Shown: piece after piece, positions 59,101-64,000 of the stretch
How positions within the stretch are numbered: position 1 is the stretch's first letter
Layout: every line of letters begins with the position of its first letter
Origin: Dinochytrium kinnereticum
Taxonomy: Eukaryota; Chytridiomycota; Chytridiomycetes; Chytridiales; Chytridiaceae
Assembly (NCBI GenBank): GCA_027604005.1
Contig: JADGJT010000052.1
Span: 22,273 to 86,272, forward strand
DNA length: 64,000 nucleotides
Reading direction: 5' to 3'
Translations under genes and position numbers: made by a program
Notes under the pieces: model-generated
Told to the model about the DNA's origin: nothing
What the model saw: the letters and a program-made list of their open reading frames with translations, nothing else
Databases searched by the model: none

Positions 59101-60430
59101 TAGCTTACACTGGGAAGCTTTGTGATCTTAGTAGACCGTGTACCATCTTGCACGGACTTGCAATTCGAACAAAAGTATTTGTTCTCCCCAGTTAGCTTCT
59201 CGTCTTTTAAATGTTCTGCAAGACAGTCTTCTAAAACGCCTGGCTATGAGCAATAGTAAGCATACATCGAAGAGACAAAAAGCTGACACATGCCTGCGGA
59301 TTAAGGTCGATTTCTGTAAATACATCGTTTCTGGGCGACGAAAATGAACAAGTATCGCACTTTATTTTCCTTAGGATAGTTCCCTCGTGCTGTAAATATT
59401 AAGATGCGCAAAAAAATCAATAAAGGAACCTTGGTTAACAAAATTGATGCACTATCTATAGTCTTCTCATGCATAGTCAGCACAGAGTCGAGATAAGTAA
59501 GGAAAAGCTTTCCAAATCTAAAAGGATTAAATGAAATAACCCCTAATGCATAATTACTCGTGGGCGTCTTGCTGCAAATGTCCTTGAATTTTCAGAACCT
59601 CAGCCAAACGGGCTGGACTATAAGACGCCGCAATTCCAGACTCCAAACAGCAGAAAATATACTGCAGTTCTGAAAAGATTTGGTTGGAAAGCTACGCAGC
59701 GGCGTTAGTTATAAATAGAAATAGTTTTATACACCGTATTTGTTGAGGGTTTATATGCATATATGGCTTTCCTAAAGCCAAGATCATGATACCAAACCTT
59801 TAAATCGTTAACGGTTTGAACAACATAGGACTCACTTGAAGGAAGGCATTCATATAGCACGTTGCTGATAAGTTCTTCGTAGACCAATTAAACTTCTGAG
59901 ATTAAGTTAAATCCACCTGCAATCCAACAGGTCTGTTGGTGTCAACCCTTGTGTTGGGAATGTGCCTTCTTATTTGGCCCAAATGGTGAACACAGAAAAG
60001 CCCATAAGCATCTTCGTAACGTAAGAAATGGACCAGTTGGAATGGAATGCGCCATTACTTGATCCTTTCCATTGGTTTTGACCCAGGTAGCTTAAGCAGT
60101 TTGGATTGGTCTTGCATCTCAAGTGATTGCAAGTTCGCCTGCCGCTATTCAACTTCCTTTTCTTTGACACACGAGGTTTTTCTATCCATTTCATCAATCT
60201 ATCATGCCGGTCAAAGCCTCACCATTGTGCTTCTCTGTCGCTTCTGGTGACAGACATAGTGGATGGCTCTTGAACATATATATGCCATGCACATGATCAT
60301 CTTCCAAGGTTCCTGTCGCTAAGGAGCAAGCAATGTCATTTTGAACATCAACTATAGGGGGACGGGTACTTGAATAATCGTCAACGATTTCTCCCCAAGC
60401 ATGGCGGTACGAGTCTGGAACTGCCTCCAT
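56171..60430 (-). CDS. USP48-type ubiquitin-specific protease with C-terminal RanBP2 zinc finger
   Basis: About 20 short exons on the minus strand; the first exon (MEAVPDSYRHAWGEIVDD) and its junction are uncertain. N-terminal USP48 block: CNHLRCKTNPNCLSYLGQNQW. Cys box NLSATCYMNAFLQ with the catalytic Cys codon at 59858-59860, then VWYHDLGFRKAIY and QQDAHE. Zinc-binding CDTCSF and YFCSNCKSVQ. QLLRFVYNR, then His box SGHYVSVIF and KWYRFNDEYVE. Next come DUSP-like units (ALLCPHDLPLYDIRE region at about 57090) and a ubiquitin-like domain (ILEQWGIPPIHQKLAYGDREL). The human-like end block GEGGFKDTVF is followed by an extra finger, KWSCTACTFNNAMALDECEMC, of the RanBP2/NZF class. It removes ubiquitin in the nucleus; animal USP48 acts on histone H2A at BRCA1 sites and on NF-kB factors. 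Confidence 0.85.
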
Positions 60431-60478
60431 TGGTTGAGAATGTCAACGAAAGAGAATGTCACTTATAGTATATGAGTA

Positions 60479-61374
60479 TTACATTATTTTATTCCTCGCA
60501 AACTCTACGAATTCGTCGATCAGGACCGGCCAGGCACCTACAGAATAATGAGTATATCGCCTATACGCTTGTATTATTAACCATCACTGTCATGATTGTT
60601 AAACTTCTCCTCGGATGTCCGGACAAAGTCCAAGAACTGCATATTAGAAAAATAGGAAGGATCTGCCTTACGAGGTTCCATGTATCCTTGCTGATGGATT
60701 TCTTGTAATGCTCCTGGACGTACTCGGTCCAAAGATCCAAATATTGAAACTGTCCATCCAGTAAAAGACCCCAATACGCAACCGCCTGATCCAAGGCTAC
60801 AACTCTGTTAATTCATGAACTATGTGGAAACATTCATGAATTACCCAAGCTTCGTTGACCGTCTTGCTTTGCAAAGTTGAACGCGAACTGATAAATCTCT
60901 TTAAATGCTGCCTCATTTTCCAGCTCTTTCCTGAATATGAGTATCGCTCCCTTCATCTTTTCCAATGAATCACATCTGTAAAGGTCAAAAAAGGTAATTG
61001 CTACTTAATCAACCGACCCCAAAGCAGTCCATCCTTGAATCCATCCGTCCCTCTTAAACTCGCATGCATTCTCACACTTCAAATGCCAGGCCAGAACAAG
61101 GGTAACAATATCTGTTGGATCCACTTCAAGAGCTTCGCAAAGCTGCTCCGTACCTTCGATCCCAATCGCATCAACATCCGGATCTATCGCAATTAGTCCT
61201 GCTTGACAGAAAACTTGCGAACCTTTAAACTGGTCGAACAAAGCCTGCAGCTTTAACTGATCCACAGGTGCTACGGTTTCTTTCCTGCCACCATCCTGAA
61301 AGAAGGCATCGGATGCTAATTCTACAGCCCAGAATTAATATAATTCGCGGATGCTGGCTACTTTTCTTGTGCAT
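60479..61374 (-). CDS. DCN1: DCN1-like cullin neddylation (PONY domain) protein
   Basis: Several exons on the minus strand from MHKKSSQ at 61374 to the stop at 60479; the N-terminal junction near 61320 is approximate. Family blocks: ELASDAFFQDGG; DAIGIEGTEQLCEALEVDPT; LAWHLKCENACEFKRDGWI; FKEIYQFAFNFAKQDGQRSL; LDQAVAYWGLLLDGQFQYLD; ISKDTWNL joined across a 35-nt intron (60637-60671) to FLDFVRTSEEKFNNHD; and the terminal GAWPVLIDEFVEFAR. Dcn1 binds cullins and the acetylated N-terminus of Ubc12 to stimulate NEDD8 transfer, so it controls SCF-type ligases. The gene lies 48 nt upstream of the USP48-type gene on the same strand. Confidence 0.92.
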
Positions 61375-62709
61375 CATTTCAGCACTGCAATTGTTGTATT
61401 TTTTTTGAAAAAAAATAACATAAAATACCAAGCAGAACATGGTTGAGGTTTTTCTTTAGTGTGTATACATGCAGGTGATTGTATAATGGTTGTGGAACAA
61501 TACGAGGATGCTCTAGCTTTGCAGTTTATCCAGAAACTTCAATAAAAGCATAACACAATGTTCTGTGGCAGCATTACCACCAGCGAGTCAGCTTGTTCAA
61601 AGCTGAGACTTGCTGTCGCATTCCTTTGCCAACTCACAGCACAGATAAGATAATCATAGTTAGAATCAGTAGATCTCTGTGTCCAGGTCGACAATAAGTT
61701 GTTGAGATATATCCATAGGCCCGTGCTCGTTCTTGAATTAATTGAGGTCGATAATGCACATTCAACTCGACGAATCCAAAAGACACTGATACGATGACGA
61801 AGATTCGCAGGGTACGACTGATAGATATCCTTCGTCCGTTTCGGTTATCCAGCAACATACAACCAGAAGTTGTAGTTATCGGACTTGACGATCAAACAAC
61901 GATCAGGCAGTGGATTTAGGACAGAAGAGAGCTCATCGCACAGGATGAATTATCTTCCCTGTTTTCCACACAACCCATCGTGAGCTATTCTTGATCCCCC
62001 AATCACTAGGTCCATTGAATCAGCCAATACCTTCATGTTCACTGTCCATCCTGAGGCAAGCCCGTTCTGACAGCATATCCGCCCACCACAACAAAGAGCC
62101 GGCGTAAAAGGGCTGCTCAACGACAAGGCATCAGAGACGGCAGCAGGAGAAAACTGCTCGAGCTGTGCAGAGCTACTCGTAGCAAGGGGCCCAAACCCAA
62201 TGGACAGACTCTTCAGCCGTTTATTGACTATCCCGTATAGTAATCGGGCTGCTCGCCAAGCATCGCATGGATGAACAATCCAGTTAACTTCCTGTAGGAG
62301 CTTCCCTCAGCATCCTGTACCTCTCCTCTTGGATGCTCTCCACCCGATTTTTCGTTAAGTAGTGCGTGGTACACTCCAGAAACTGGACTCCCCAGCGCGG
62401 AAGGCCAAGCGGTTCCACAGCTGGGTACGCAACCAAGACCCCCGGCGACCTCACCCGACGGCAATGTCCACAGAGGCCGGTTACCATGCACAGGCAAGCG
62501 CATAGCGTCCAAGACCGCTGTAACGGTGCCTGTCCTGTCCATCGCGTCCCGGGCGGCCGGCACCACCAAGTACTGACTAAAGTTGGTTGTAGTCTTCGTC
62601 TGCCGGAGATACACTGCATACCACTGAGCGAGCCATGAACCACAAGCGCCTCGACAGGACACCGGCACAGAATCTTACTAGGGTCACTGCCTGCTTCTGA
62701 GGGCTCTCC

Positions 62710-62751
62710 TTGAGGGGGTCAGTCAAGAGCTGCAAGAACATCCCCAATGGG
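62710..62751. repeat. 42-bp direct repeat, copy 1
   Basis: It matches 63959-64000 at 38 of 42 positions. All four differences are transitions (copy 1 has A/T where copy 2 has G/C). Confidence 0.85.
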
Positions 62752-63958
62752 TAGAAGTTGGAAGGAGACGTGTATTAAAATAAATGGTAATAAAGAAGCT
62801 ATGAAGATGGAGAAGAAAGAGGGAAACTTATGGTAAAGGCAGGGGTTTTCCTGGCTTCGAAGCTCCCCCAGCGAAGCGACTCGACCGGACTATACCCACA
62901 TTTGGAGGCAACATGGTTTACTTGACGACATACGTGTCCCAGAGTTACTGGATGTGGTTCGTCAAACACAACAACGGGTACTGGTGAGCCCGCTTATGCC
63001 GTGGCCACTGGCCACACGTACCGCGCGGGCACCGCAAGAATCTCCTTATGGAAAACTGAGAGTTACACTTCCCGATGTGGGTAAAAAGCCAAAACTGCTA
63101 ATGTAAACCGCCCATATGCCTTTGACCACCCCTCAACCCTCAAAGCGTTAGAATTCTGGGTCGGAGTATAACTCCTCCGCTGCCAAACACAACCCTGCTG
63201 TGTGGAGCACGACCCTCTTTGATTGCTTGGCGGGTACCTCATCCGCAAACTTGATCATAGGGATATGGATGCCCTGATCCAAGGATACCCATATCGCGGC
63301 AGGGTAAGAACTGACCACGATCTTGTCGCTCAAAGCTGCTACGGCCAGAACCTCCTTCCGCGACAACACAGCCAGCTCTGTTCGGATATCCTACGTCTTC
63401 TGAACGTATGCTGGGATTCCGACGCTATGCTGACGTGGCCTGGGATACTTAAACCCCGAGAAACTGCCCAAGCAGGCATCAACCCCACCAAACTGTCTAC
63501 CGCCACCGTGCGCCAAAGATTGAAATCCCGGCCAAAAAGATCGCTGGTAAAGATGATCCGCCACTACGAGGGGGCTTGGAGCCAAAACACTCGGGCCTCG
63601 TTTGTCTTGCTATCAAACCTGCCATTTCTCTCTTTGATCTTCAAGTCTTGATAGAGGAGCTTCTTCACAACGAACCCGTAATTCATGCCGTTCGTTTCGT
63701 TGTTCTCTACGTGCTGACCATAATGTCATAGGATGCAGGTAGCGAAACTAGTAGTTAGGAGCCTTGTGTCTCTTCGAGTAATGGAAGGCTTGCTAAACAG
63801 GTACATCATGGTACATTGATACCGTTTTTGTATACGTACGGCAACCCTACGGCATCTCAAGGTAACTGGGCGGCATCCCCGTATTGTTCGAACGGTGACG
63901 GCCGGTTTCCATACAGCATCCCTTGTCGGATCTCATGGCTCTCCCCGCTCAGTCTAGC

Positions 63959-64000
63959 TTGAGGGGGTCGGCCAAGAGCCGCAAGAACATCCCCAACGGG
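63959..64000. repeat. 42-bp direct repeat, copy 2 (truncated by window end)
   Basis: Begins TTGAGGGGGTCGGCCAAGAG and continues to the last base, so the repeat may be longer. It retains CpG at three of the positions changed in copy 1. Confidence 0.85.

Larger units (their letters stand above)
61375..64000. other. Gene-poor terminal region, 2.6 kb
   Basis: No gene was recognised. The longest frames (minus 62228-62668, 146 codons; plus 63223-63651, 142 codons; minus 63148-63369) show no family signature. Opposite-strand frames of similar length overlap them, typical of non-coding G+C-rich DNA. A 42-bp direct repeat brackets 62710-64000. The G+C-rich texture from about 62040 contrasts with the AT-rich intergenic spacers elsewhere, suggesting a repetitive or transposon-derived segment that continues past the window. 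Confidence 0.45.

Noticed and set aside
59705..59887. Separate small gene MVYEELISNV...
   Set aside because: It is an out-of-frame read through two USP48 exons and their intron; the correct frame gives the catalytic Cys box.
62228..62668. 146-codon minus-strand frame as a transposase or gene
   Set aside because: No transposase or other motif was seen, and an overlapping frame of 119 codons on the same strand shows this is low-stop G+C-rich DNA.
1..64000. tRNA, rRNA, CRISPR arrays, bacterial operons
   Set aside because: None was seen. The spliced genes show eukaryotic nuclear DNA, so CRISPR and bacterial operons are not expected; a tRNA could still be missed by eye.

Overview
The window is nuclear DNA of an early-diverging, probably zoosporic (chytrid-like) fungus. 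The evidence is: many short GT..AG introns (mostly 45-110 nt, a few possibly 25-35 nt); fungal-type CDC24 (CH-DH-PH-PB1) and RVS161/Hob3; a fungal phytoene desaturase; and retention of genes that, from general knowledge, are rare or missing in yeasts (ALC1/CHD1L, USP48, CARNMT1-type methyltransferase, CC2D1/Lgd). The species cannot be told from the sequence. I place 22 protein genes. All exon models come from reading splice sites and homology by eye; no RNA or database search was available.

Layout. 1-1590: the 3' part of an unrecognised gene with a membrane-anchored tail (+). 2101-7763: two tandem paralogues (-) for single-pass membrane proteins with a Cys-rich ectodomain and a cytoplasmic SH3 domain. 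8692-15436: a 16-exon full-size ABCG transporter (-). 15437-17590: about 2.1 kb without a gene. 17591-19488: phytoene desaturase (+), convergent with a tetraspan MARVEL-like gene (19819-20633, -). 20634-21952: non-coding, with a 51/33-bp tandem array. 21953-25778: CDC24 (+). 26881-29731: an LRR-transmembrane-SAM protein (+). 29732-31994: no recognisable gene.

31995-49934 is gene dense: carnosine N-methyltransferase (+), an ALC1-type SNF2 remodeller with macro and BRCT-like domains (+), CWF19L1/Drn1 (-), a coiled-coil protein (+), CC2D1/Lgd (+), coatomer zeta (-), RVS161 (-), and an NTF2-like protein (-). 50213-61374 holds a Ser-rich unknown (+), a telobox Myb protein (+), nuclear-encoded mitochondrial uS3 (+), an Ost4-type OST subunit with an extra transmembrane segment (-), a USP48-type deubiquitinase with a C-terminal RanBP2 finger (-), and a DCN1-type neddylation factor (-). 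61375-64000 is gene-poor and carries a diverged direct repeat.

How they work together: most are housekeeping genes for polarity and endocytosis (CDC24, RVS161, SH3 receptors), vesicle traffic (coatomer zeta, CC2D1), ubiquitin/NEDD8 control (USP48 next to DCN1), chromatin and telomere function (ALC1, telobox Myb) and RNA processing (CWF19L1). Points most worth checking: the -1 frameshift in the DEAH box of the ALC1 gene and its BRCT-like tail; the two-helix Ost4; the LRR-TM-SAM receptor-like protein; the USP48-NZF architecture; four head-to-tail gene pairs only 22-48 nt apart; and the transition-only divergence of the terminal repeat.
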